DNA of 64,000 nt from Marinomonas atlantica (lineage in GTDB: Bacteria; Pseudomonadota; Gammaproteobacteria; Pseudomonadales; Marinomonadaceae): positions 372,001 to 436,000 of the forward strand of contig NZ_LTAW01000004.1 in NCBI RefSeq assembly GCF_001639725.1, written 5' to 3'. Shown one piece after another: positions 27,633 through 36,473 of the stretch. Within the stretch, counting starts at the first letter, position 1, and every line of letters starts with the position of its first letter. A program made the translations under genes and the position numbers. The notes beneath the pieces were generated by a model. The model was not told the DNA's origin. It was given only the letters and a program-made list of their open reading frames with translations, and searched no databases.

Positions 27633-28346
27633 TTAGCTATTATGGTATCCATCTAGTAAATGTTGCCAAGCTTGGTCCGAAAACTTAAAGTCACTGAGCT
27701 TATTGGCTTCTTTTTCAAATGAGCGTTGTAATCGCTCTAGGTTATCTTTCTTCCAGCGGTTCTGATGGGTCTTAATTGCACACTTATCAAAGTCGATTAG
27801 CCAAACCTTTTTATCGTGGTCTAGCATGATGTTGTGACAATTTAGGTCACTGTGGTAGACGTTCTTATCATGGAAGCGTTTGATGGTATGACCAATTTGG
27901 CGCCAAGTGTCCATGCTTAAAGTGTGTTGTTGCAACACCTCAAATAAGTCTTGGGCTTTAGAGATCACTTTTGTAAGCAACCATGCTTGGTAAAATAGGC
28001 CTTCTCTTCGCACCATTCCTGCAATAGGGAGCGGGGCAGGGAGATCAAATTGCTGCAGTGTTTCCAGCAAAGCGAGTTCCTTAAAGGCACGAGTTTGCTC
28101 TATTGGCTGAGCTAAGAATTTAAATTTATTAAACTTTGCGATCAATCCGCCACGTCGATACTGGCGTAAAACAGCTGTACCTTGCGGAGTGTCTATAAAC
28201 CAAACGGTACCTCGCCCTGTTGCAGTATGGGTAAGTTTGCCTTGTGCTTGCCAGTACTCGGGTTGAAACCAATCCTTTGTGACCCCTTTGTAATTGGGGC
28301 TGATAAAAACAATGTCGCTACTTGCGGTCGGGTGAATGCTTGGCAT
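27633..28346 (-). CDS. kdkA: 3-deoxy-D-manno-octulosonic acid (Kdo) kinase
   Basis: A 237-residue inner-membrane-associated kinase that phosphorylates the Kdo sugar of the LPS inner core, as in Haemophilus and Vibrio. It has a protein kinase-like fold: the catalytic loop HSDLNCHN (H165, D167, N169) and metal-binding DFDKC (D185, D187), with GRGTVWF as the likely nucleotide loop. Its presence predicts an LPS core with one phosphorylated Kdo. It is divergent from a GT9 glycosyltransferase, fitting an LPS-core locus. Confidence 0.88.
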   Translation of the reverse strand: MPSIHPTASSDIVFISPNYKGVTKDWFQPEYWQAQGKLTHTATGRGTVWFIDTPQGTAVLRQYRRGGLIAKFNKFKFLAQPIEQTRAFKELALLETLQQFDLPAPLPIAGMVRREGLFYQAWLLTKVISKAQDLFEVLQQHTLSMDTWRQIGHTIKRFHDKNVYHSDLNCHNIMLDHDKKVWLIDFDKCAIKTHQNRWKKDNLERLQRSFEKEANKLSDFKFSDQAWQHLLDGYHNS

Positions 28347-28449
28347 GTAATTAATCTAAAAAAATGAATGAGATGACGCAATATGAAGGTCTTTTTGAAC
28401 GCGTCTATTTTATAATAGTTCTTATATATAAACAGCCCCAGGTGAACAA

Positions 28450-29466
28450 ATGGACCAGACAATTCAAAACATCGCGGTTGTGCGTCTCTCGGCACTTGGG
28501 GATGTTTGTCATGCGATGGCCGTCGTTGCTGCGGTTCAGAAGCGTTATCCCAAAGCTCGAATTACTTGGATTACAGGTCCGCTGGAAGCACAGCTGATAC
28601 GTTTGTTACCTAATATTGACGTGCGAGTATACGAAAAACGGTCTGGTATAAAAGGCATGCTTGCTTTACGTCGGTCTTTGGTCACGACTAAGTTTGATGT
28701 ATTGCTGCACATGCAATGGTCTTTAAGAGCCAGTTTGTTAACGAAAATGCTAAAAGCAACACGAAAGATAGGCTTTCAAAAAGCCTATTCCCGTGAAAAG
28801 CAGCATTGGTTTGTCAATGAATATGGCGTTATACCCCATTCTTGTCATGTGCTGGACTCATTCTTATCGTTAACAGCTAAATTAGATGTCTTTGAGGTTA
28901 CGTTACCTTTGCCGCTGACGCTAGCTAAGCAACCTGCGGCTTTGAAAAGTCCTTATGTCGCGATTAATCCAAGCGCCTCCAAAGCGGAGCGTAATTGGAC
29001 GCTAGATGGGTATAAGTCAGTGATCGAATGGTTGCAAGAGCAGGGAATACAAGTGGTTTTAACGGGTGGCCCTAGTGATTCCGAAAAAAAACTAGCGCAG
29101 GCGTTGGTAAAACAAGGTGTAGTGAATCTAGTTGGACGTACTTCATTACCGCAAATGTTGAGGGTTTTAGCTGACGCGGAGTGTGTTGTCAGCCCTGATA
29201 CTGGGCCAGCGCATATGGCAACGTTGGTTGGCACAACCGTGATTGGTTTGTATGCACATTCTAATCCTATGCGTACGGGTCCCTTTAAAGATTTAGATAA
29301 GGTCGTCAGTGTTTATGAATCCTGCGCAGAGAAAGAATATGGTAAGCCAGTAGAGGAATTGCCGTGGGCGTCAAGAGTGCATGATCCAAATGCTATGTCG
29401 CTGATTGCAGCCGATCGAGTTATTGCTCAGCTGCAAAAAGTGATTAAGCCTTCTAGTTTAAACTAG
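28450..29466 (+). CDS. Family 9 glycosyltransferase (heptosyltransferase-like, LPS core)
   Basis: This 338-residue protein has the GT9 pattern of ADP-heptose:LPS heptosyltransferases: N-terminal RLSALGDVCHAMAVV for acceptor contact, a central INPSASKAERNW, and C-terminal SPDTGPAHMATLVGTTVIGLY for the nucleotide sugar. It probably adds the first heptose to Kdo in the inner core, next to KdkA, but the sugar is inferred from family and neighbour only. The ATG follows CAGGTGA. Its last nine bases overlap, tail to tail, with the MTHFR-like gene inside a 14-bp palindrome. Confidence 0.82.
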   Translation: MDQTIQNIAVVRLSALGDVCHAMAVVAAVQKRYPKARITWITGPLEAQLIRLLPNIDVRVYEKRSGIKGMLALRRSLVTTKFDVLLHMQWSLRASLLTKMLKATRKIGFQKAYSREKQHWFVNEYGVIPHSCHVLDSFLSLTAKLDVFEVTLPLPLTLAKQPAALKSPYVAINPSASKAERNWTLDGYKSVIEWLQEQGIQVVLTGGPSDSEKKLAQALVKQGVVNLVGRTSLPQMLRVLADAECVVSPDTGPAHMATLVGTTVIGLYAHSNPMRTGPFKDLDKVVSVYESCAEKEYGKPVEELPWASRVHDPNAMSLIAADRVIAQLQKVIKPSSLN

Positions 29467-30417
29467 GTTTTCTTCCGCAAGCTTAAGGTCAAGTGTGGCC
29501 TTAAGCAGCTTGTATAGGTTGATAGACGCATCGATTTCTTCTTTTCGATTAGTCAAACTTTCAATGTTTAGACCAAGCGGAATGCCGAGTGGTAATGCTA
29601 CTTCAATGATTTGCTCTAATGCTGAGCGGCAAATTTTGATGGATTCATCCAATGGAAACTCGGCATCCAAAATACGGTGTTTCGTCGCGTCAGGTACTGA
29701 AATGCCAAGCCATTCCATAAACTCTAATGTCTTAACGCTACCGCAGGGTGTAAATGTCAGAATCACGCGTTTTGGCTCATCGCCGTTGTCACGACAAGTG
29801 CGAGCATATTGGCTCAGCATGTCTACAGTTGCCTGTGGGTTGTAGACCGCTTGTGATACAAAGAAGTCACATCCAGCAACCGTTTTGTTGATCAATCGAG
29901 TATGCTCATTGCCTTTAGCAGCATGACGTTCAGCAATGGTTACGCCACCTAAATTAAAATCATGTTGGCTATTGGCAAGAGTTTCGTAAGCTTTGGAAAG
30001 GGGCAAAACGATTTGACCATCTGAAGATGGTGCACCGACCAAAACGATGTCACGAATACCGTAATCATTCCAAGCTGTATCTAGCCACTGATTGAACTCA
30101 TCAGCACTGCGTGATGATACGCTTTTATAGGTAATAACAGGCTTAATCGCAAGAGTTTGCAAGCGTTTCGACCAGTCCAAGGGGTTATGAGTTTCCATGT
30201 AAGGAAATGGGCGCGGTTTTGAAATGCGGCTGCTCTCATCTTGGATGTCGTATACGATGAGGCCATCTACTTCAATCTGTCCCAAGCGGTCGAGCAGTTT
30301 TTGACCGATTTGGTTAAGCTGATCATCATCTTCGATCGAACTCTTCGGTGGTGTTGTTCCGATAAAGTAAACCCCACGGTTTGGGTCTTGAAATTTTCGT
30401 GCTAATTCAGTCGTCAT
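29458..30417 (-). CDS. Methylenetetrahydrofolate reductase-like protein
   Basis: A 319-residue protein that looks like the TIM-barrel MTHFR family: YFIGTTPPK near the start, DGLIVYDIQDES, IVLVGAPSSDG, GGVTIAERHAAKGNEHTRL and FFVSQAVYNPQATVDML. The classic MetF enzyme makes 5-methyl-THF for methionine synthesis. This one differs from E. coli MetF in its opening and in having ITFTPCGSVKTLEFMEWLGI. It may be a paralogue with a different role, since no metE, metH or metF context surrounds it. No terminator separates it from the convergent glycosyltransferase. Confidence 0.68.
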   Translation of the reverse strand: MTTELARKFQDPNRGVYFIGTTPPKSSIEDDDQLNQIGQKLLDRLGQIEVDGLIVYDIQDESSRISKPRPFPYMETHNPLDWSKRLQTLAIKPVITYKSVSSRSADEFNQWLDTAWNDYGIRDIVLVGAPSSDGQIVLPLSKAYETLANSQHDFNLGGVTIAERHAAKGNEHTRLINKTVAGCDFFVSQAVYNPQATVDMLSQYARTCRDNGDEPKRVILTFTPCGSVKTLEFMEWLGISVPDATKHRILDAEFPLDESIKICRSALEQIIEVALPLGIPLGLNIESLTNRKEEIDASINLYKLLKATLDLKLAEENLV

Positions 30418-30573
30418 TGGGGGCTCTTTTTAAAATAGTTATATCAGCTATGCTGTAAGTTATTTCTCTATGGCCAATAGTGTAGCAGTGAATCTAATTC
30501 AAGATCTCTTTTGTAAGTTGAATTATATTATTGTTGAGTTGAATTTCGTTAATCTGATAATTAGGAAAGTTTC

Positions 30574-31122
30574 GTGCCACCGATTAATTTAGACCCGATC
30601 GCCTTGGATGATGGATACCCTCCAGTCGAAAAATGGCACCCAGAGTTCTGCGGTAAAATGGACATGGTTATTAAAGCCAATGGCGAGTGGGTGCATGAAG
30701 GCCAAGTGATCAAGCGTGATAAAATGATGACTTTGTTTAGTCGGATTTTATGGCGAGAAGGTGAGGATTACTTTCTTGTTACCCCGTCTGAAAAAGTTCA
30801 AATAGAAGTAGAGGATGCACCATTTCAGGTCGTTCGTTATGAGGAAAGTATTGATGAACAAGGTCATCCAGTGTGGTGTTTTTATACTAAGACAAATGAT
30901 GCATTAACTCTTGGTGTGGATGCTGAAGTGGCATTGTTTGAATACGATGATGCGCTCTTGCCTTATGTGTCTGTTCGACATGGCATGTGGGCAAGCTTTC
31001 ATCGTAATGTGTTTTATCAGTTAGTTGAGCAAGCATCGGTCGTAAATGATGGCGATACTCAGTTAGTGCAATTAACAAGTGCTGGAAAGGCTTATACGAT
31101 TGGAATTTTTCACGAAATGTAG
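30574..31122 (+). CDS. DUF1285 family protein
   Basis: A 182-residue soluble protein starting with GTG behind AGGAAAG. The opening PPINLDPIALDDGYPPVEKWHPE and the later HEGQVIKRDKMMTLFSRILWREG fit DUF1285, a beta-rich family of unknown function with solved structures. The next gene in the same direction, srmB, has its own likely promoter right after this stop. Confidence 0.78.
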   Translation: MPPINLDPIALDDGYPPVEKWHPEFCGKMDMVIKANGEWVHEGQVIKRDKMMTLFSRILWREGEDYFLVTPSEKVQIEVEDAPFQVVRYEESIDEQGHPVWCFYTKTNDALTLGVDAEVALFEYDDALLPYVSVRHGMWASFHRNVFYQLVEQASVVNDGDTQLVQLTSAGKAYTIGIFHEM

Positions 31123-31157
31123 TGTATTTTTGGTGTCCGAGAAGAGACCGCCTACGC

Positions 31158-31163
31158 TATAAT
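31158..31163 (+). promoter_or_regulatory. -10 box (TATAAT) upstream of srmB
   Basis: A consensus TATAAT lies 36 bases before the chosen srmB start. The -35 region is poor (GTCCGA at 17 bases). Its place between the DUF1285 stop and the TTG start argues against the long version of srmB. Confidence 0.5.
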
Positions 31164-31199
31164 GCGCATCCAAAAAATTACTTATATAAGGTGAAGCGA

Positions 31200-32525
31200 T
31201 TGTTATTTTCTGAGTTCGATTTAGATAGCCGATTAATAAACTCTTTTAGTCACTTTGGCTATGAGCACGCAACTGAAATCCAAGCGCGTGCAATTCCAGA
31301 GGCGATGACGGGTAAAGACTTGTTGGCATCATCGAAGACTGGCTCAGGTAAAACTTTGGCTTATTTGTTACCCGCAATTCAGAGATTATATACACGTCGA
31401 GCATTGGTCAATCGTGATCCGCGAGTTTTGATTCTTGTACCAACGCGTGAATTAGCAAAACAGGTGTTTGCTACCTTGCGTACTTTAATTGCAGGAACTC
31501 GTTATAGTTCAATCTTGGTGTTAGGTGGTGAAAACTTTAACGACCAGCACAAAAACTTTCAAAAAGATCCTCATTTTGTGGTCGCTACGCCGGGTCGTAT
31601 GGCCGATCATTTAAAGCAGCGCAATGTGTTTCTAGAGGGTTTGGAAATGCTTATTTTAGATGAGGCTGATCGCATGCTAGACCTTGGTTTCGCGTCAGAT
31701 CTTCGCGCCATTAATAACGCTGCTAATCATCGCCGTCGTCAGACTTTGTTTTTCTCAGCTACTCTGGAAGACACTGAAGTAAATGAAATGGCTCAAGAGC
31801 TACTGCGCGAGCCTGTGCGTGTGGCGGTAGGTCATGGACAAGATGAGCATTTAGACATTAAGCAACATGTTTACTTGTGTGATCATCTGGACCATAAACA
31901 GGCATTATTGCATCACTTTTTTGATACGCTGACTGTAAAGCAAGCCATTGTGTTTACTGCAACCAAGCAAGATACCGTACGTTTAGCAGAGCTTTTGAGC
32001 ACGTGGGGTTTGACAACGGGCAGTTTAAACGGTGATATGAGTCAAAGTGGTCGCTCTAAAGTGATGGACGATTTCTCCCGAGGAAAATTTAATGTCTTAG
32101 TCAGTACTGATCTAGCGTCCCGTGGCTTGGATATTGCTAGTGTTTCTCATGTGTTTAACTTTGACATACCAAAGCCTGCTGAAGAGTTTGTTCATCGTAC
32201 AGGACGTACAGGGCGCGCAGGTTTTAAGGGAGACGCGATTTCTCTAGTGGGGCCAAAAGACTGGTTTAATTTTAAAGAAGTAGAAGAATACTTGAAACGA
32301 ACGCTGCCGACATCGACGATAGATGGGTTGGAGCCGACGTTCACTGGGATCACGCAAAAACGTGCACCCCAGAAAGATGCGAAACCTAAAGCTTTTACTA
32401 AGAAAAAAGCACCGAAAACTCAGAAGAAGCCGGCGTCTCGTAAGAAAGCAGTGTTTCATGAGAACGATCAGCAAGGTTTTGAGCCGTTCCGTTTACCTAA
32501 AAAACAAACGGATCAAGATGTTTGA
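31200..32525 (+). CDS. srmB: DEAD-box RNA helicase, SrmB-like
   Basis: A helicase of about 441 residues with TEIQARAIPEAM (Q motif), SKTGSGKT (Walker A), [20 protein letters not shown] and HRTGRTGRAG. The opening LFSEFDLDSRLINS and the SHVFNFDIPKPAEEFVHR region resemble SrmB, which acts early in 50S subunit assembly. The C-terminal tail is basic and rich in K and P. I use TTG at 31200, with AAGG eight bases before it. A GTG at 31191 and another at 31122 are in frame, but the latter overlaps DUF1285 and lies ahead of the -10 box. RhlE or an unclassified DEAD helicase is the alternative name. Confidence 0.78.
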   Translation: MLFSEFDLDSRLINSFSHFGYEHATEIQARAIPEAMTGKDLLASSKTGSGKTLAYLLPAIQRLYTRRALVNRDPRVLILVPTRELAKQVFATLRTLIAGTRYSSILVLGGENFNDQHKNFQKDPHFVVATPGRMADHLKQRNVFLEGLEMLILDEADRMLDLGFASDLRAINNAANHRRRQTLFFSATLEDTEVNEMAQELLREPVRVAVGHGQDEHLDIKQHVYLCDHLDHKQALLHHFFDTLTVKQAIVFTATKQDTVRLAELLSTWGLTTGSLNGDMSQSGRSKVMDDFSRGKFNVLVSTDLASRGLDIASVSHVFNFDIPKPAEEFVHRTGRTGRAGFKGDAISLVGPKDWFNFKEVEEYLKRTLPTSTIDGLEPTFTGITQKRAPQKDAKPKAFTKKKAPKTQKKPASRKKAVFHENDQQGFEPFRLPKKQTDQDV

Positions 32526-32584
32526 TGGTATGTAAGCGCTTGTTTTAGTCCTGTCATATTTATGTGGGCCTTATAAAATTCGGA

Positions 32585-33481
32585 GTGTCAGCTATTAACA
32601 GATTACCGCCTTTAAATTCGCTAAAATGTTTTGAGTCTGCAGCTCGTCATGGAAGTTTCAATAAGGCGGCGAAAGAACTTAATGTCACGCCTTCAGCGAT
32701 CAGTCATCAAATCAAAGGTCTAGAGAGCTTTCTAGGCATTGAGTTGTTTCGTCGTACCAAGCGTAAAGTGGTATTGACCGAAGCAGGCGAAAGCTACATT
32801 AAGCCAATTAAGAAAATCTTTCAGCAGCTTGATCAAGCAACCTCGGATCTAAAAAGTGCCCAACACGCAGGCTCACTGAAGCTTGCTGTTGCACCTGCTT
32901 TTCTCACCCGTTGGTTAATGCCGCGTATGGAGCGATTTCAAAATCGTTACCCAGACATTGAAATTGAAATTCGTTCTTCCATGGGGTTTATTGATTTCTC
33001 ACTAGGTGAAATTGATATGGCAGTTTATTTTGGTAATGGCGAATGGGATGGCATAGAAGCCCATTATTTAAGGCCGATACGATTGGCACCGGTCTGTTCG
33101 CCTAAGTTGATTAAGCCAAGTCAGCCAATCAAAGTCCCTGAAGACATGCGTTTCTACCCATTATTGCACGTGAGTAAACGTGGCGATGAGTGGAATGATT
33201 GGTTGCAGCAAAATGGTTTAGACCCAAAAGTATTTCGTCGCGGTTTGATGTTTTCAAGTGGCTCATTGACGGCAGGTGCGGCCGCCCAAGGACTGGGTAT
33301 CGCTTTAGCCGACATCAGCTTGGTTATGCCTGAGCTAGAATCTGGGCAATTACAGGTGCTTTTTGATAAGCAGTTGGAGACAACACGCTCCTTCTATTTA
33401 GTATTTGAAAAAAACCGTGCATTAAGTCCTGCAATGGTAGCTTTCAAAGAATGGATTATTGAAGAAATGAATTCAGGCTGA
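32585..33481 (+). CDS. LysR-family regulator (GcvA/AmpR group)
   Basis: A LysR-type regulator of about 300 residues. The winged helix covers LPPLNSLKCFESAARHGSF, NKAAKELNVTPSAISHQI and LFRRTKRKVVLTEAG, and a substrate-binding domain follows. The RLPPLNSL opening puts it with GcvA and AmpR. The start is unclear: GTG at 32585 (used here) has GGAG immediately against it, GTG at 32564 has no ribosome site, and ATT at 32594 would give the family-like MNRLPPLNSL with good GGAG spacing. The effector and target genes are unknown; the neighbouring ppnP is on the same strand, not divergent. Confidence 0.8.
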   Translation: MSAINRLPPLNSLKCFESAARHGSFNKAAKELNVTPSAISHQIKGLESFLGIELFRRTKRKVVLTEAGESYIKPIKKIFQQLDQATSDLKSAQHAGSLKLAVAPAFLTRWLMPRMERFQNRYPDIEIEIRSSMGFIDFSLGEIDMAVYFGNGEWDGIEAHYLRPIRLAPVCSPKLIKPSQPIKVPEDMRFYPLLHVSKRGDEWNDWLQQNGLDPKVFRRGLMFSSGSLTAGAAAQGLGIALADISLVMPELESGQLQVLFDKQLETTRSFYLVFEKNRALSPAMVAFKEWIIEEMNSG

Positions 33482-33543
33482 TGTAGTCAGCCATTTTAAA
33501 ATGGGTTAGTACGCTAGCCATGTTTGATCACAGTGAGTGTTTT

Positions 33544-33828
33544 ATGTCTCTACAAGTAAATAGCTATTTTGATGATGCGGTGAAATCGATTGCGTTAGAA
33601 AACGCAGAAGGTACGTCCACCGTTGGTGTAATGAGCATTGGTGAGTACGAGTTTGGTACATCTCAGCGTGAGTATATGAGCGTTGTTTCTGGTTCATTAA
33701 CAGTTCTTCTACCAGGTGCTGCAGAATGGAAGACGTTTGCTAAAGGTGAAACTTTCATTGTTGAGGCTAACCAAAAATTCGGCGTTAAAGTAACCGAAAT
33801 TACGGCTTACTTGTGTCGTTACGAGTGA
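33544..33828 (+). CDS. ppnP: Pyrimidine/purine nucleoside phosphorylase PpnP (YaiE)
   Basis: A 94-residue cupin-fold enzyme matching E. coli PpnP/YaiE, which cleaves many nucleosides with phosphate. Recognisable blocks are [33 protein letters not shown] and the ending TAYLCRYE. I use the ATG at 33544, which gives the family opening MSLQVNSYF; an in-frame ATG at 33520 would add eight residues. It ends in a strong bidirectional terminator. Confidence 0.9.
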   Translation: MSLQVNSYFDDAVKSIALENAEGTSTVGVMSIGEYEFGTSQREYMSVVSGSLTVLLPGAAEWKTFAKGETFIVEANQKFGVKVTEITAYLCRYE

Positions 33829-33851
33829 TCTTTAGGTAATTGTAGGTATTA

Positions 33852-33883
33852 AAAAAGAGGCCCATTATGATGGGCCTCTTTTT
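33852..33883. terminator. Bidirectional terminator between ppnP and mltD
   Basis: A perfect 14-bp stem (AAAAAGAGGCCCAT and its complement) with loop TATG and T runs on both strands. Confidence 0.92.
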
Positions 33884-33901
33884 GTGTCCATGGTAAAAAT
33901 T

Positions 33902-35560
33902 TTAGCCGCCGACTACATTTACCAGCAAAGTTACTTTATCGCCAGGCTGTACGTATTTTTGACTGCCTACTTTAGGGTTCCATTTACGAATATTACTGAC
34001 GCTCACTTTGAATTTATTCGCAACAACGGCAAGTGAGTCGCCTGAGCGAATGGTATATGTCACACGTTTTACGACCGAGCGAGTGCTACGCTGACTAGTT
34101 TTACCTGCTTCAGGTTTCATCCAAACAGCAAGTTTTTTGCCTGGAATAAGCGCATCGCCTAGCCCCATGCTGTTCCAACGTGCCAGCGTTTTTGAAGTGG
34201 TATTGTATTTTTTCGCGATACTCCAAAGGCTATCACCACTTTCAACGGTATAATTAACCTTGATGCGGTTTGAGCTTGGCGCTCGAGACTGTTTGGAAAG
34301 TAAGCGCTGATGTGAGCTTAATGTGTAGCTAGCGGCACTTTTACCTGCCACAGGAATCATAAGCTGCTGTCCAACACGTATCAAAGAGGTGTCGATTTTA
34401 TTAATGTCCTTTAGAACGTCCACAGTCGTATTGTGATTACGCGCCACGCCACCTAAATTGTCCCCCGCTTGAACGGTGTATCGAATCCAAGTAACACGCT
34501 CTTTTGGTGGTAATTTTGCCAGTTTCGTTCGAAAGACATCTGCGGAATCAATAGGTACCAACAGTTTATGCGGACCATCAGGTGATGTAGCCCACTGGTT
34601 AAAAGCTGGGTTCAACAAATAAATCTCGTCGATACTGACGTCAGCCATGTCGGCTGCTTGAGCAAGATCGATTTGGCCGCCAATGTTAACTTCATCAAAG
34701 TAAGGCTCATTGGCAATGAAGTATGTCTTATAGTCGTAGGCCTCAGGATCTTTCATAATCTTAGCTAATGCCATCAACTTTGGTACATAAGCACGTGTCT
34801 CTGCCGGTAAGTCTAGGTTCCAAAAGTCTGTTGGTTTTCCTGCTTTCTTATTCCGTCGAATGGCACGCATAACGGTGCCCTCACCAGAATTATATGATGC
34901 TAGCGCGTGTAACCAATCGCCATCAAACATTTTGTGTAGGCGAGTTAGGTACGCTACCGCCGCTTGAGTAGACAGTTGGATGTCACGTCGGCCATCTAAC
35001 CACCAAGTTTGTTCAAGACCGTAGATATGGCCGGTAGAAGGGATGAATTGCCACGGTCCAGAAGCACGGCCATGGCTGTAACCGAACGGATCGAAACCGC
35101 TTTCTACAATAGGCAATAATGCAATCTCAAGCGGGATACCCGCTTCTTCAAGCTGCTCAACGATGTAAAACATGTAGCGTTCGCCGCGCTTAGATACTCT
35201 ATCTAAGTAGGATTTGTGGGTACTGAACCAGCGTAGTTGTGATTTTAAGCGAGGCTGATCCACATCTAAGTCAAGTTGGTAGCCGGAACGGATGCGATCC
35301 CAAAGGTCTTCTGGCGGAAGATTGGTATCGATATCTACTTGTTTGTCGATGACTTTGGCAATTTTTGCATCATCTGAGCGAACAGGTTTAACCGTATCGA
35401 TAAATTCGATCTCGTTAGCTTCGGCTTCTGGAGCCCCAATAGCCATATTCTCAGCGTCAACTTCGGCAATGTCCGCAGGTGTATGGGTCAATGATTGACA
35501 GCCCGTTAGGATACTGCCCGCCATAATGGCGATGAGTATGTTTTTAGTCATTCTGCTCAC
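33902..35560 (-). CDS. mltD: Membrane-bound lytic murein transglycosylase D
   Basis: A 552-residue outer membrane lipoprotein that cuts peptidoglycan glycan strands, leaving 1,6-anhydro ends. The lipobox ILTGC makes C21 the lipidated residue. The SLT domain follows, with the catalytic glutamate E153 in LPIVESGFDP and the fold motif GRASGPWQFIPSTG. Three LysM modules fill the C-terminal part, each starting with a YTV.. or YTI..GD motif (YTVQAGDNL, YTVESGDSL, YTIRSGDSL), and bind the wall. It is divergent from nothing and is followed downstream by the shared terminator; gloB lies upstream on the same strand, 49 bases away. Confidence 0.94.
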   Translation of the reverse strand: MSRMTKNILIAIMAGSILTGCQSLTHTPADIAEVDAENMAIGAPEAEANEIEFIDTVKPVRSDDAKIAKVIDKQVDIDTNLPPEDLWDRIRSGYQLDLDVDQPRLKSQLRWFSTHKSYLDRVSKRGERYMFYIVEQLEEAGIPLEIALLPIVESGFDPFGYSHGRASGPWQFIPSTGHIYGLEQTWWLDGRRDIQLSTQAAVAYLTRLHKMFDGDWLHALASYNSGEGTVMRAIRRNKKAGKPTDFWNLDLPAETRAYVPKLMALAKIMKDPEAYDYKTYFIANEPYFDEVNIGGQIDLAQAADMADVSIDEIYLLNPAFNQWATSPDGPHKLLVPIDSADVFRTKLAKLPPKERVTWIRYTVQAGDNLGGVARNHNTTVDVLKDINKIDTSLIRVGQQLMIPVAGKSAASYTLSSHQRLLSKQSRAPSSNRIKVNYTVESGDSLWSIAKKYNTTSKTLARWNSMGLGDALIPGKKLAVWMKPEAGKTSQRSTRSVVKRVTYTIRSGDSLAVVANKFKVSVSNIRKWNPKVGSQKYVQPGDKVTLLVNVVGG

Positions 35561-35609
35561 ATTTTATATAAATTTGTCTGCATTCTAATGATTGGCTTTT
35601 ATAGATCAA

Positions 35610-36389
35610 CTAAAAGCCGTCTTTGGCGCGTCGTATCTGTGCAAAACCATTGATTAAATCTTGTGCAGGCTCTTCGTTAAGTAGATGCGCTGCTCCTGTG
35701 ACCACTTCTTGCCAATCGAAGCGCATAAATGGGTTTGTTTGCGCTTCCATGGCAATGGTGGAGGGCAGTGTCGGGGTTTGTTCTGCCCGTAAGGTTTTTG
35801 CCTCATGGTTCGCATTAAGTAATGCTGTGTTGTTTGGATCAATGGCCAGTGCAAAACGGTAGTTAGCAAGAGTGTATTCATGTGTACCGTAAACTTGAGT
35901 GGTATGTGGCAGTTCGCGTAAACGAGTCATTGCGTTCAGCATTTGCGCAGGACTGCCTTCAAATAAGCGACCACAGCCACCTCTGAATAGCGTATCACCA
36001 CATAGCAACTGTGGCGCTTGTTGCTCTGGTTCAGCAAAATAGCAAATATGATCTAGTGTATGGCCTGGGGTTTCTAATACAAGAAACTCTTGGTGATGAA
36101 CGGTGACACTTTCACCTTGTCTTAATGGATGTGTAACAAGAGTAGGCGATAACGATTCAGGGCCATAAGTAGGGCAGTTGAATGCTTTCTTAAGTGCTTC
36201 CACACCACCGGTATGATCTTTGTGGTGGTGGGTGATCAGGATTCCTGCCAGCGTTAGTTGTTCTGCTTTGCAGTAGTCGAGCACAACTTGAGCATCGCCG
36301 GGATCAACGGCCCATATGGTCTTTTGCGTAGCGTCTTTAGTGATCCAGATATAGTTGTCATTAAATGCGGGTAACGGAAAAAATGTCAT
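35610..36389 (-). CDS. gloB: Hydroxyacylglutathione hydrolase (glyoxalase II)
   Basis: This 259-residue metallo-beta-lactamase-fold enzyme splits S-lactoylglutathione, the second step of methylglyoxal removal. The metal motif THHHKDH is at residues 53-59, and the later LETPGHTLDHICY and CGDTLFRGGCGRLFEG are standard for GloB. It is divergent from the methyltransferase gene; gloB-methyltransferase-rnhA-dnaQ is a conserved gammaproteobacterial arrangement. Confidence 0.95.
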   Translation of the reverse strand: MTFFPLPAFNDNYIWITKDATQKTIWAVDPGDAQVVLDYCKAEQLTLAGILITHHHKDHTGGVEALKKAFNCPTYGPESLSPTLVTHPLRQGESVTVHHQEFLVLETPGHTLDHICYFAEPEQQAPQLLCGDTLFRGGCGRLFEGSPAQMLNAMTRLRELPHTTQVYGTHEYTLANYRFALAIDPNNTALLNANHEAKTLRAEQTPTLPSTIAMEAQTNPFMRFDWQEVVTGAAHLLNEEPAQDLINGFAQIRRAKDGF

Positions 36390-36473
36390 ATGGCCAACGT
36401 GTATGTTTAAATATTAATGAATGGGCTACGGTTCATTTTGGTTTTGCAGCCCCATAATGAAAGAGAGCATTGT

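Noticed and set aside
31122..31199. N-terminal extension of SrmB from GTG at 31122
   Set aside because: It overlaps the DUF1285 stop, is unlike the family and includes the TATAAT box of the likely promoter.
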